From contig NZ_JACHVP010000001.1 of NCBI RefSeq assembly GCF_014190775.1, positions 186,001 to 250,000 of the forward strand: a stretch of DNA of 64,000 bases. The letters are read 5' to 3'. Source of the DNA: Leifsonia aquatica (GTDB taxonomy: Bacteria > Actinomycetota > Actinomycetes > Actinomycetales > Microbacteriaceae). Positions 17,583 through 26,096 of this stretch are shown here, piece by piece. Numbering within the stretch: the stretch's first letter is position 1; each line of letters starts with the position of its first letter. A program made the translations under genes and the position numbers. The notes beneath the pieces were generated by a model. That model worked only from the letters and a program-made list of their open reading frames with translations. It was not told the DNA's origin and ran no database searches.

Positions 17583-17687
17583 CTTGATGCCTCTTGAGGG
17601 ATGCTCTCAACCAGGTGTGGCAAGATTGCCGTCGGCAGTAGGCCCCTGAGCCGGTGTAGAGCGATACGAGGAAGACGAAAAGACGAC

Positions 17688-18971
17688 GTGGCATCTGTAG
17701 GCAAGCTGTTCTCCCGAGCCGTCGAGCGCGGTCCCCGCGTCCTCGTGCGCAAAGCCAGGACGGGGCTGCTCCTGCTCAAGAACCACGGTCCGCGAGCGAC
17801 CTACGGATACCTGCGGTCGAAGCTGGTCCAGGTCGCCGGTCCGCAGAAGCCGCGACTCCTGGTCGACCTGGGCGACGCCGCCGCAGTGGATTGGACCGTG
17901 CTCCCCGAGCGCATCACCGACCCGATCTCCGTCGCCGACCGTCCTTCGCGCATCGCCTGGATCATGTCTCCTCCCGGCAAGGAGAGCGGCGGTCACCAGA
18001 ACCTCTTCCGTTTCATCAAGTTCGCCGAGCAGGCCGGACATCGCTGCGACGTGTACCTCTACCACGCCGGTGAGGTCGCCGTGGATCTCCAGGTCGTCCG
18101 CTCGATGCTCGCGGCGTCGGAGGCCTACCCGGACCTGGACGGCGACATCCAGGTGTGGGACCGCGATCGCGGCGTCGCCGACGGCACCGACGCGATCTTC
18201 GCCACCGGCTGGGAGACCGCGTATCCTGCGTTCCTCGACAGCAGCCGCGCCCGCCGCTTCTACTTCGTGCAGGACTACGAGCCGCTCTTCTACCCGCTCG
18301 GTTCGGAGGCCCTCCTCGCGGAGAACACCTACCGTTTCGGGTACCACGGGATCACCGCCGGCGGATGGCTGGCTCACAAGCTCGGCACCGACTTCGGGAT
18401 GAAGACCGATCACTTCGACTTCTCCGTCGACCGCTCGCTCTACCGGTACGAGAACGCCGAACGACGCAACGAGATCTTCTTCTACGCGCGGCCGGTGACC
18501 CCGCGGCGGGCCTTCGAGTTCGGCCTCGTCGCGCTCGAGGACTTCGCGCGCGCGCGCCCCGACGTCACCATCAACCTCGCGGGATGGGACGTCTCCAACT
18601 GGGAGATCCCGTTCGCGTACAACAATCTGTCGAGCCTCCAGCTCAGCGAGCTCAATGCGGTCTACAACCGCTGTGCCGCCGGTCTCGTCCTCTCGCTCTC
18701 CAACATGTCGCTCCTCCCACTCGAGCTGCTGTCGAGCGGCGTCATCCCCGTCGTGAACGACGGACCGAACAACCGGATGGTCTCCGACAACCCCTACATC
18801 GAGTACGTGCCCGCCTCGCCGATCGCGATCGCCCGCAAGCTCGTCGAGGTCGTCGAACGCCCCGACGCCCCCGAGCACGCGCGCCTGGCCTCGGAATCCG
18901 TCGGAGGAACCACGTGGGCCGAGTCCGGCAGGACGTTCGTCGACGCGTTCGAGAGGGCCATGCGTGGCTAG
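17688..18971 (+). CDS. WsaF-like rhamnosyltransferase (GT4-type)
   Basis: A 427-residue GT-B enzyme. RIAWIMSPPGKESGGHQN (~86-103) opens the N-terminal domain, with RFYFVQDYEPLFYPLGS (~186-202) and EIFFYARPVTPRRAFE (~265-280); the donor site holds LSNMSLLPLELL. This layout is that of WsaF, a Geobacillus beta-1,2-rhamnosyltransferase that builds the rhamnan of an S-layer glycan. A rhamnan-building role fits the rml genes nearby. GTG 17688 is chosen because GAGGAAG lies upstream; frame upstream of it is Cys/Arg-rich and unlikely. It overlaps the next gene by 8 nt, forming a three-gene operon. Confidence 0.82.
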   Translation: MASVGKLFSRAVERGPRVLVRKARTGLLLLKNHGPRATYGYLRSKLVQVAGPQKPRLLVDLGDAAAVDWTVLPERITDPISVADRPSRIAWIMSPPGKESGGHQNLFRFIKFAEQAGHRCDVYLYHAGEVAVDLQVVRSMLAASEAYPDLDGDIQVWDRDRGVADGTDAIFATGWETAYPAFLDSSRARRFYFVQDYEPLFYPLGSEALLAENTYRFGYHGITAGGWLAHKLGTDFGMKTDHFDFSVDRSLYRYENAERRNEIFFYARPVTPRRAFEFGLVALEDFARARPDVTINLAGWDVSNWEIPFAYNNLSSLQLSELNAVYNRCAAGLVLSLSNMSLLPLELLSSGVIPVVNDGPNNRMVSDNPYIEYVPASPIAIARKLVEVVERPDAPEHARLASESVGGTTWAESGRTFVDAFERAMRG

Positions 18972-19881
18972 GGCCGTCGTCATCGGAGCCAACGGCTTCA
19001 TCGGCTCCCATCTCGTCGACGGCCTCGCCGCCGCGGGCCACGAGGTGCGCGCCTTCGACCGGTTCAGCTCCCGCGAACCGACGTTCGAGGCGGCCGCCGA
19101 GGTGATGGTGGGCGAGTTCCTCAGCCGGGGTGACATCGAGTCGGCCGTGTCCGGACAGGAATACGTGTTCCACTTCCTGTCGACCACGACGCCGGCGACG
19201 GCCGAGTCGGATCCGACACTCGACATCCGCACGAACGTGGCGCAGACCATCGAGCTGCTCGAGGCCAGCGTGCAGGCCGGTGTCCGCAGGGTCTATTTCG
19301 CCTCGACCGGAGGAGCGATCTACGGCGACCAGGGGATGAGCGTGTACTCCGAGTCGGATCCGACCGCTCCCGCGTCCCCCTACGCGATCGGCAAGCTCGC
19401 CATCGAGCAGTATCTTCGCTTCTTCCGCGTCAAGCACGGGCTCGCCTCGACGGCCCTGCGCATCTCGAACCCGTACGGCACCCGTCAGCACCCGAGCAAG
19501 AAGCAGGGGCTGATCCCGATCGCGTTGCGACAGATCCTCACCGGCCAGCCCGTCGTGCAGTTCGGCGACGGGACGATGGTCCGCGACTACCTCTACGTCG
19601 AGGACCTGGTGCGCCTGATCCTGCCCATGGTCGGCAGCGAGCCAGAGCACGCGGTCTACAACATCGGCAGCGGTGCCGGACACTCGGTCAACGACGTCCT
19701 GGATTCGCTCCGCCGGGTGACCGGCATCGACTTCGCGGTCGAGCGCCGCGAGAAGCCTCCGACATTCGTGGATCACGTGGTCCTCGACACGAGTCGGTAC
19801 GAAGCACAGTACGGCGGATTGGATCTGACCCCTCTCGACGAGGGGATCCGCCGGACCTACAACGAAATGAAAGGGGAGTGA
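18964..19881 (+). CDS. NAD-dependent epimerase/dehydratase (nucleotide-sugar SDR)
   Basis: A 305-residue extended SDR protein. GANGFIGSHLVDG (~8-20) binds NAD(P); STGGAIYGDQG (~112-122) and the catalytic YAIGK (~140-144) are present, followed by RISNPYGTRQHP (~168-179). It acts on a nucleotide-sugar; whether it is a 4-epimerase, dehydratase or reductase cannot be decided. GTG 18964 overlaps the preceding stop by 8 nt, and the next gene starts in its stop (GTGA). The enzyme probably supplies a sugar donor to one of the flanking transferases. Confidence 0.85.
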   Translation: MARAVVIGANGFIGSHLVDGLAAAGHEVRAFDRFSSREPTFEAAAEVMVGEFLSRGDIESAVSGQEYVFHFLSTTTPATAESDPTLDIRTNVAQTIELLEASVQAGVRRVYFASTGGAIYGDQGMSVYSESDPTAPASPYAIGKLAIEQYLRFFRVKHGLASTALRISNPYGTRQHPSKKQGLIPIALRQILTGQPVVQFGDGTMVRDYLYVEDLVRLILPMVGSEPEHAVYNIGSGAGHSVNDVLDSLRRVTGIDFAVERREKPPTFVDHVVLDTSRYEAQYGGLDLTPLDEGIRRTYNEMKGE

Positions 19882-20894
19882 CGGTGGCCGACGAGCCCGT
19901 CGTCACGGTGACGATCCTCACCTACAACGGTGAGAAGTACATCGAGCGCATTCTGAAGAAACTCCGGAAGCAGGACTTCCCCGAGGCCTTCGAGGTCCTC
20001 GTCATCGATTCCGGCTCCACCGACCGGACGCTCGACATCGTCCGCTCCTTCCCCGAAGTGCGCCTGCACGAGATCCCGAACTCGGAGTTCGGCCACGGCA
20101 AGACGCGCAACCTGGCGGCTCAGCTCGCCCGGGGCGAGTTCATCGCCTATCTGACCCATGACGCGGTGCCCAGCAACAAGCACTGGATGACGGAGATCAT
20201 CGAACCGTTCCGGCGCTTCCCCGAAGTCGTGGCCGTGCTCGGCAAGCAGGTGGCGCGTCCCCGTGCGTTCCCCCTTCAGAAGTATGAGATCCACGGCATG
20301 TTCCGTCATCTCGGTCCCGACTTCGGGACGACGTTGTACTACGCGACTCCCGAGCTCCTCAAGGACAAGGCGAGCATTTCCGTCATGTCGTTCTACTCCG
20401 ACGTGAATTCGGCGGTCCGCCGCCAGTTTCTGCTCGACGTCATCCCGTACCGGGACGTCCGCTACGCGGAGGATCAGATGTTCGGCAACGACGTCATCAT
20501 GAACGGGTACGTCAAGGCGTATGCACCGCGCGCCATGGTCGAGCACTCGAACGATCTGACGTTGAGCGAGTACCGCGACCGCATCTTCGACGAGACGGTG
20601 GGCCTCCGCCAGATCGGGACCGGGGAGCTCCCGGTCATCAGCCGCAGCGCCGTGGTGTTCTACGCGTTCAAGGGGACCGTCGGAGACAGCATCCGCATCG
20701 TCCGCGACCACGCCTACTCATGGAAGCGCAAGGCCTACTGGCTGGCGATCAACCCCGCCTTCCACCTCTCCAAATGGCAGAGCTACCGACGCTCCGCACT
20801 CGTCGACCTCGACGACCACGGTGCCATCAGCGCCGGCTCGTTGGAGCACAAGCGCAAGTTGAAGCACGAGGCGAAGGCGGCTGCCAAGCGCTGA
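19878..20894 (+). CDS. Glycosyltransferase family 2, rhamnosyltransferase-like
   Basis: A 338-residue GT-A enzyme. TVTILTYNGEKYIERIL (~10-26) and VIDSGSTDRT (~42-51) form the nucleotide site; GKTRNLAAQLARGEF (~74-88), LTHDAVP (~92-98) in place of a strict DxD, and YAEDQMFG (~196-203) follow. This matches RfbF-like rhamnosyltransferases. It closes the operon begun at 17688; the strong hairpin at 20917 follows 22 nt after the stop. A Lys/Ala-rich tail (HKRKLKHEAKAAAKR) ends the protein. Confidence 0.87.
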   Translation: MTVADEPVVTVTILTYNGEKYIERILKKLRKQDFPEAFEVLVIDSGSTDRTLDIVRSFPEVRLHEIPNSEFGHGKTRNLAAQLARGEFIAYLTHDAVPSNKHWMTEIIEPFRRFPEVVAVLGKQVARPRAFPLQKYEIHGMFRHLGPDFGTTLYYATPELLKDKASISVMSFYSDVNSAVRRQFLLDVIPYRDVRYAEDQMFGNDVIMNGYVKAYAPRAMVEHSNDLTLSEYRDRIFDETVGLRQIGTGELPVISRSAVVFYAFKGTVGDSIRIVRDHAYSWKRKAYWLAINPAFHLSKWQSYRRSALVDLDDHGAISAGSLEHKRKLKHEAKAAAKR

Positions 20895-20916
20895 TCGGTT
20901 CCTGCTGGGACTCAGG

Positions 20917-20949
20917 GAAGCGGTGCGGCCCCGCGGGCCGCACCGCTTC
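20917..20949. terminator. Bidirectional hairpin between convergent operons
   Basis: A perfect 15-bp GC-rich stem (20917-20931 with 20935-20949) with a 3-nt loop CGC. It lies 22 nt after the glycosyltransferase stop and 1 nt before the stop codon of the convergent ABC ATPase gene, so it can terminate both operons. No T-run. Confidence 0.75.
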
Positions 20950-20950
20950 G

Positions 20951-22159
20951 TCAGCTGAGCTCGACCTGGGTCGTCCGGGAGAGCGCGGTGCTGCCCTCCA
21001 CCTCGACCTGGGTGCGAAGGGAGAGGATCCCGTTGCCGAAGTCCTCGCCGGGCACCTCGAACGTGCCGGCGGGCGTCGCGAGATCGTAGTTTCGCCCGGC
21101 CTTGTCGCCCAGCCCCACGTTGATGAGGTACTGGCCCGGTCCGAGGCGCACATCGGGAAGGGTGAACACCAACTCGTGCCGTCCGACGCTCGTCGGGAGG
21201 GTCATCTCGTCGAACGTGGTCATGTTGTAGAGACGCATGCCGAGCGGGCTCTCGATCGAGAAGCCGACGCCCCAGTCCTTCACGGGCTCGTTGACGTCGA
21301 CCCCGAGGCGAGCGACGAGACGGACGCCCTGGCTCTCGGGCACCGTCTCGACCTCGAATGAGCCGACCTCCAGCGCCAGACGCCGGCGCGTCCCGTCGGC
21401 GTTGACGAGCAGGGCCTTGCGCTCGTCCTCGTAGCCTTCGCGGAGGATGCGGATTCCCTCTCCGGGCGTCCCGTCGTGCTGGATGCGGCCGCCATCGAGC
21501 ACGACGACGCGGTCGCACAGCGACCCGACCTGCTCCGCCGAATGGCTGACCAGGATGATCGTGCGGCCTTCGTGCTGGAACTGCGCGATCTTCTCCATGC
21601 ACTTGCGCTGGAACGGCTCGTCGCCGACCGCCAGGACTTCGTCCACCAGCAGGAGATCGGGGTCGACGTGGATCGCGACCGCGAAGGCGAGCCGCACGTA
21701 CATGCCGGAGCTGTAGAACTTGACCTGGGTGTCGATGAACTCGCCGATCCCGGAGAAGTCGACGATCTCCTCGAAATGCGCGTCGGTCTCGGTGCGGGTG
21801 AGCCCGAGGATGGCGGCATTGAGGTAGACGTTCTCGCGACCGGTGAGGTCGGGATGGAAACCTGCGCCGAGTTCGAGCAGCGCCGCCATCCGTCCGCGGC
21901 GTCGCACCGTCCCCGTCGTCGGCTGGATGATCCCGCCGATGACCTTCAGGAGCGTGCTCTTGCCCGAGCCGTTGTGCCCGACGAGACCGACGGTGCTCCC
22001 CGTCTTGATGTCGAGGGAGATATCGCGAAGGGCCCAGAAGTCGTCGCGGTGCCGCTTCGACTGGCGGAAGTTGACCACCCGCTCCTTGAGGGACTTCTCC
22101 TTGTGCATGACGAAGCGCTTGGATACCCCGTCGACGCTTGCGATGGTGGGTGTGGACAC
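20951..22159 (-). CDS. wzt: Polysaccharide ABC exporter ATPase with C-terminal glycan-binding-type domain (Wzt)
   Basis: A 402-residue ATPase of the TagH/Wzt/RfbB family. Walker A GHNGSGKST (61-69), signature YSSGMYVRLAF (149-159), Walker B LLLVDEVLAVGD (169-180) and the H-loop SHS (205-207) are intact. About 150 residues (~250-402) follow the ATPase and look like beta strands (VKDWGVGFSIESPLG, TLPDVRLGPGQYLINVGL). In O9a-type Wzt this domain recognises the finished chain terminus before export. GTG 22159 lies behind AGGAG and 4 nt after the permease stop. It probably exports the rhamnan built by nearby enzymes. Confidence 0.92.
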   Translation of the reverse strand: MSTPTIASVDGVSKRFVMHKEKSLKERVVNFRQSKRHRDDFWALRDISLDIKTGSTVGLVGHNGSGKSTLLKVIGGIIQPTTGTVRRRGRMAALLELGAGFHPDLTGRENVYLNAAILGLTRTETDAHFEEIVDFSGIGEFIDTQVKFYSSGMYVRLAFAVAIHVDPDLLLVDEVLAVGDEPFQRKCMEKIAQFQHEGRTIILVSHSAEQVGSLCDRVVVLDGGRIQHDGTPGEGIRILREGYEDERKALLVNADGTRRRLALEVGSFEVETVPESQGVRLVARLGVDVNEPVKDWGVGFSIESPLGMRLYNMTTFDEMTLPTSVGRHELVFTLPDVRLGPGQYLINVGLGDKAGRNYDLATPAGTFEVPGEDFGNGILSLRTQVEVEGSTALSRTTQVELS

Positions 22160-22163
22160 GTTC

Positions 22164-23096
22164 TCAGAGCTCCTGGGCGAAGTTCCCCTGGAGGCGCGCG
22201 AACAGGCGCTGCGCGAGCCAGAGGAGGACGATGCTGACGATGAACACGACCAGGATCCGGATACCGAGCGCATCGGGCCAGACCTGGGCCATCGGGCCGG
22301 TGGCGGTGTCCCCGGCCGACCACAGCGCTCGCTGCATGCCGAGGATCGTGATGGTCACCGGGTTCGCGAGATAGAGCTGCTCGAGCCAGTTGCCCTGCAG
22401 GAGTTTGTGTACGAACGTGTACGAATAGACGATCGGCGACGCCCAGAACAGGATGATCAGGGCGATCTCCAGGATGTGCTGGGCGTCACGTAGATACACG
22501 TTGACGGCGGAGAGGAACAGACCGCAGGCGGTCGAGAACACGACGAGCGTGATGACCGACGCCGGGGCGAGGAGGATGTCGGCGTCCCAATCGAAGGGCA
22601 CGCTCGCGAGGAAGATGATGGCCAGCGTCAGGACGACGGCTTGGACGAGGAAGTTGAAGAGTGCACTTCCGACGGAGCTGAGCGGGAAGATCTCCCGTGG
22701 CAGATAGACCTTCTTCACGAGGCCGGCGTTCGCGAGGATCGACGTCGTGGAACTCTGCACGATCTCCGACGACAGCCCCCACATCGTCAGGCCGATGAAG
22801 ACGAAGATGGCGAAGTCGGGCGTGGCGCGGGCGGCGCCGAGCACCTGCCCGATGGCCAGGAAGTAGATCAGGAGCTGCGCGATCGGCCGGAACAGGCTCC
22901 AGACCAGGCCGAGGGAGCTGTCCTTGTAGCGGGACTTGATCTCGCGACGGGTCAGCAGGCCGAGCAGTTCGCGATGCGCCCAGATGTCTGCGAGGGAGCT
23001 CCACGCGCCACGGAAGAATCCGGAGCTCCGTCCTACTTCGACGAGGGGCTCGTCGGCGATCAGCGCAGCTCGGGTCTGCGCCTCGAGGGAAGTCAT
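22164..23096 (-). CDS. wzm: Polysaccharide ABC exporter permease (Wzm/TagG type)
   Basis: A 310-residue ABC-2 permease with six membrane helices. The cytoplasmic N-terminus has LLTRREIKSRYKDSSLGLVW (residues 48-67), the coupling signature of this family, and KKVYLPREIFPLSS (~128-141). It forms the membrane half of the exporter with Wzt, encoded 4 nt downstream. ATG 23096 is preferred over 23105 because TAACAT lies exactly 7 nt before it (leaderless). Confidence 0.92.
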   Translation of the reverse strand: MTSLEAQTRAALIADEPLVEVGRSSGFFRGAWSSLADIWAHRELLGLLTRREIKSRYKDSSLGLVWSLFRPIAQLLIYFLAIGQVLGAARATPDFAIFVFIGLTMWGLSSEIVQSSTTSILANAGLVKKVYLPREIFPLSSVGSALFNFLVQAVVLTLAIIFLASVPFDWDADILLAPASVITLVVFSTACGLFLSAVNVYLRDAQHILEIALIILFWASPIVYSYTFVHKLLQGNWLEQLYLANPVTITILGMQRALWSAGDTATGPMAQVWPDALGIRILVVFIVSIVLLWLAQRLFARLQGNFAQEL

Positions 23097-23103
23097 GACG
23101 TAC

Positions 23104-23109
23104 ATGTTA
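23104..23109 (-). promoter_or_regulatory. -10 box for the wzm-wzt operon (leaderless type)
   Basis: Minus-strand TAACAT, 7 nt before ATG 23096. The box includes the first bases of the alternative in-frame ATG 23105, which would then not be transcribed whole. Confidence 0.45.
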
Positions 23110-23253
23110 ACCCAGCGCACCTGGGCGCCCGCCGGGCCGTGTACCCCGTTAGAGGCGCTGTGCTGGGCCCACGAGACCGGATAGGGTCGAACGGCGACCC
23201 GAACGCATTTTTCGAGCGACGTCATCGTCGCATCATCCCCGACCGGAACAGGA

Positions 23254-23715
23254 ATGAGCAGGATCGCCCGCACCCTCTTCGGCGCTGCCCCCGCGGTGCT
23301 GATGGCCGCCGCGTTGCTGACGGCCTGCACGTCCGCCGCGCCCGAGGCCACCGTGAGCGCGTCGTCGCTCCCGTCGAAGACGGCGACGCCCGGAGCGGTC
23401 GAGCCGTCGGCGCCGCCGACGATCGAGGCGGTTCTCGTCGTCGCGAGCGTCGATGTCGACGGGAAGAACATCTCGGCCTCCGGCTACATCCAGGGGGTCG
23501 TGGAAGACGGCGCACCCTGCGTCTTCACCTACGAGCGTGACGGCGCGACGGTCACGGCGGACGGAACCGGCGCTGCCGACCGGATGACCACCTCCTGCGG
23601 CCTCGTGCAGTCGCCCATCGAGGACTTCACGCGCGGGTCGTGGACCCTCACCCTGTCGTACGAGCACGACGGCACGACATACACGTCCATCCCGACGACC
23701 GTGGAGGTCCCGTGA
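23254..23715 (+). CDS. Small lipoprotein of unknown function
   Basis: A 153-residue protein with an Arg-containing N-terminus, a hydrophobic core (~8-22) and lipobox LLTAC, so Cys 25 is likely lipidated. A Thr/Ser/Pro/Ala-rich linker (~27-58) leads to a ~95-residue beta-rich domain with two Cys residues (in APCVF and TSCGL) that could form a disulfide. I do not recognise the domain; the layout is Ig-like. TAGGGT at 23182-23187 is a possible -10. Its stop overlaps the GTG of the nine-repeat secreted protein, so the two are co-translated and probably act together outside the cell. Confidence 0.75.
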   Translation: MSRIARTLFGAAPAVLMAAALLTACTSAAPEATVSASSLPSKTATPGAVEPSAPPTIEAVLVVASVDVDGKNISASGYIQGVVEDGAPCVFTYERDGATVTADGTGAADRMTTSCGLVQSPIEDFTRGSWTLTLSYEHDGTTYTSIPTTVEVP

Positions 23716-26003
23716 AACGCCGACTCCTTGTCGTCCCTGCTGCCGTGATCGTCTCGCTGGTCGCCGGACTCCTCGGGTCCCTCACCCCGACCGCCGATGA
23801 GCCGGCCGCCGCTGCGGTCGCCTCGGACTTCAACGCCGGTGACATCATCAGCGACGCCCTCTTCTTCGACGGTGCCGCACTGACGGCGTCGGAGGTCCAG
23901 GCGACTCTGTCCGCGAAGGTGCCCTCCTGCCGGTCCGGATACACGTGCCTGAAGGACTACCGGCAGACCACGACGACGCGCGCCGCGGTGGCCGGACGGT
24001 GCGATGCCTACACGGGCGCCTCGAACGAGCTCGCCTCCGTCATCATCGCCAAGGTCGGTGCGGCGTGCGGCATCAGCCAGAAGGCCCTCCTGGTGCTCCT
24101 CGAGAAGGAGCAGGGCCTCGTCTCCGACACGTGGCCGGACAGCACGCAGTACCAGAAGGCCACCGGCTACGCCTGCCCGGACACCGCGGCGTGCGATTCC
24201 ACCTACCTCGGTTTCTTCAACCAGGTCTACAACGCAGCGCTTCAGTTCAAGCGCTACGCGGCGAACCCGACCGGCTGGAACCACGTGGCAGGCAGGGTCA
24301 ACGCCATCCGCTACAGTCCGAGCGCCAGCTGCGGCTCGTCGAACGTCTTCATCCAGAACCAGGCGACGGCCGGACTCTACAACTACACGCCCTACCAGCC
24401 GAACGGGGCGGCGCTGGCCAACCTCTACGGGACGGGGGACGGCTGCAGCGCCTACGGCAACCGGAACTTCTGGCGCATCTACACCGACTGGTTCGGCTCG
24501 ACCACCGCAGGCACCAGCCTCGTCCGCACGACGTCCAATGCGACGGTCTACATCGTCTCCGGCACCAGCAAGTACCCGGTGCTGAACCAGGAGATGCTCA
24601 CCGCATACGCGCCCCTCGGGCAGGTCGGCTTCGTGTCCCAGAGTTATCTGGACGGTTTCGCCACGATGCAACCCGCTGGACGGGTCATGCGCTCGCCGAA
24701 CGGGACGATCTACTTCACCGATGCGAGCATCAAGCTCCCGTTCGGTTCGTGCGGCCTCGTGGTCGACTACGGGGGCAAATGCGACGTGAGCGGCTTCGTG
24801 CAGCTCAGCGACGACCAACTGTCGGGGTTCGCGACAGGTCCCGCCATGGGACCGATCCTCGGCACGACCGCCGGTTCGCGGTACTACGTGACGTCGGGCA
24901 CCAAGCGGGAGATCCTGGACAACACGTCGCAGAGCGCAGCCGGCCTGCCGAGCGGCTTCAACGTCCTCACGGAGTCCGCCGTCTCGGCCCTGCCGTACGC
25001 GGCGCCGATCGTACGTGACGCGGTCTTCGCGACCCAGCGGGGCACGTCGAGCTATTCCTACCTCGGCAACAAGTCCGCCTACCCGGTCGACGCGGGCGCC
25101 GCCGCAGGTGCCGGCCTGCCGAATGCCTCCGCTGGTTCGCTCAGCCCGAACAGCCTCGCGCTCATCCCCAAGGGAGCGTCGTTCACCGGGATCGTCCAAG
25201 TGGCGGGCACGGCCACCAAGTACGTGCTGGCGGACGGGGGCAGCTACGCCTGGAACACCGGATCGACCTCCGCACTTCCGGCGGTCGCCGTTCCCCAGGC
25301 ATTCCTCGGGGCGTACCCGTCGAAGGGGACGATCGTCGCCGGCTCGATGATCAAGACGCCCTCGTCGGCGACCGTCTACATCGTGATGGCCGACAAACTG
25401 CTGCCGGTCGGCGCCTGGGAGTCGCTCGTCGCGCTCGCGGGCGGCAAGACCCCGGTGATAACCACGGTGCCGGATTCGCTCGTCGCCGCGATCCCGAAGG
25501 GGCCCGTCGCGCTCACGAGCAACACACTCGTGCTCTCCACCAACAGTGCCACCGTCTACCTGATCAACGGCGTGACCAACAAGATCGCACTGTCCAACTT
25601 CGCTTTCGCGAACGAGGCGGGCATCACGGGGTACAGCTTCACGACGCAGGCGAGGCTGGACGCATACCCGACGTCGGCGACGCTCCTCGGATTCGGACTC
25701 ACCTGCGGTTCGACGGACTACGTCAGCGCGGGTGGGAGCGTGCACAAGGTCGATCCGGGCATCAAGGCGCTGTATCCCTTCGCCTTCGTCGCCCTCGACT
25801 CGTACACCTGCCAGCTGCTCAAGGTGACGACGCCGGCGACCGCGTTCATCCGCACTCCCGACGGCTCGATCTTCTGGCTCGACGGCGGCACGAAGCGACC
25901 GATCGGGTCGATGCAGCGTTTCGCGGAGCTCAGCAAGGGCGCCGCCTACCTCGACGTCCACCCGCTCTTCGCGTCCGCGATCCCGACCGGCCCCGCAGCC
26001 TGA
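23712..26003 (+). CDS. Secreted protein with lysozyme-like head and nine ~55-residue repeats
   Basis: A 763-residue exported protein starting in the preceding stop (GTGA). Signal peptide 1-~35 (KRR, hydrophobic core, AAAA). Residues ~40-262 contain ALLVLLEKEQGLV (125-137), a helix with Glu 131/133 like the catalytic helix of lysozyme/transglycosylase-fold wall hydrolases, and several Cys residues. From ~270 a short motif, aromatic strand - turn with Gly - Lys - hydrophobic, recurs nine times (279 VYIVSGTSKYPV, 333, 391, 447, 503, 555, 616, 669, 720 FWLDGGTKRPI) at 51-61-residue spacing. This suggests a propeller or wall-binding repeat domain. Enzyme activity is inference only. Confidence 0.7.
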   Translation: MKRRLLVVPAAVIVSLVAGLLGSLTPTADEPAAAAVASDFNAGDIISDALFFDGAALTASEVQATLSAKVPSCRSGYTCLKDYRQTTTTRAAVAGRCDAYTGASNELASVIIAKVGAACGISQKALLVLLEKEQGLVSDTWPDSTQYQKATGYACPDTAACDSTYLGFFNQVYNAALQFKRYAANPTGWNHVAGRVNAIRYSPSASCGSSNVFIQNQATAGLYNYTPYQPNGAALANLYGTGDGCSAYGNRNFWRIYTDWFGSTTAGTSLVRTTSNATVYIVSGTSKYPVLNQEMLTAYAPLGQVGFVSQSYLDGFATMQPAGRVMRSPNGTIYFTDASIKLPFGSCGLVVDYGGKCDVSGFVQLSDDQLSGFATGPAMGPILGTTAGSRYYVTSGTKREILDNTSQSAAGLPSGFNVLTESAVSALPYAAPIVRDAVFATQRGTSSYSYLGNKSAYPVDAGAAAGAGLPNASAGSLSPNSLALIPKGASFTGIVQVAGTATKYVLADGGSYAWNTGSTSALPAVAVPQAFLGAYPSKGTIVAGSMIKTPSSATVYIVMADKLLPVGAWESLVALAGGKTPVITTVPDSLVAAIPKGPVALTSNTLVLSTNSATVYLINGVTNKIALSNFAFANEAGITGYSFTTQARLDAYPTSATLLGFGLTCGSTDYVSAGGSVHKVDPGIKALYPFAFVALDSYTCQLLKVTTPATAFIRTPDGSIFWLDGGTKRPIGSMQRFAELSKGAAYLDVHPLFASAIPTGPAA

Positions 26004-26096
26004 GACGCGGGGCCGGGGGCTCCCGGCAGACCCATAGCGTGTAGCCCTTTAGGATTGACACGCTTTGGTTCGCACATCGGCGGGAGTAATGACGAG

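Noticed and set aside
26012-26027. GCCGGG/CCCGGC hairpin after the nine-repeat gene
   Set aside because: Only 6 bp with no T-run; common by chance in such GC-rich DNA.
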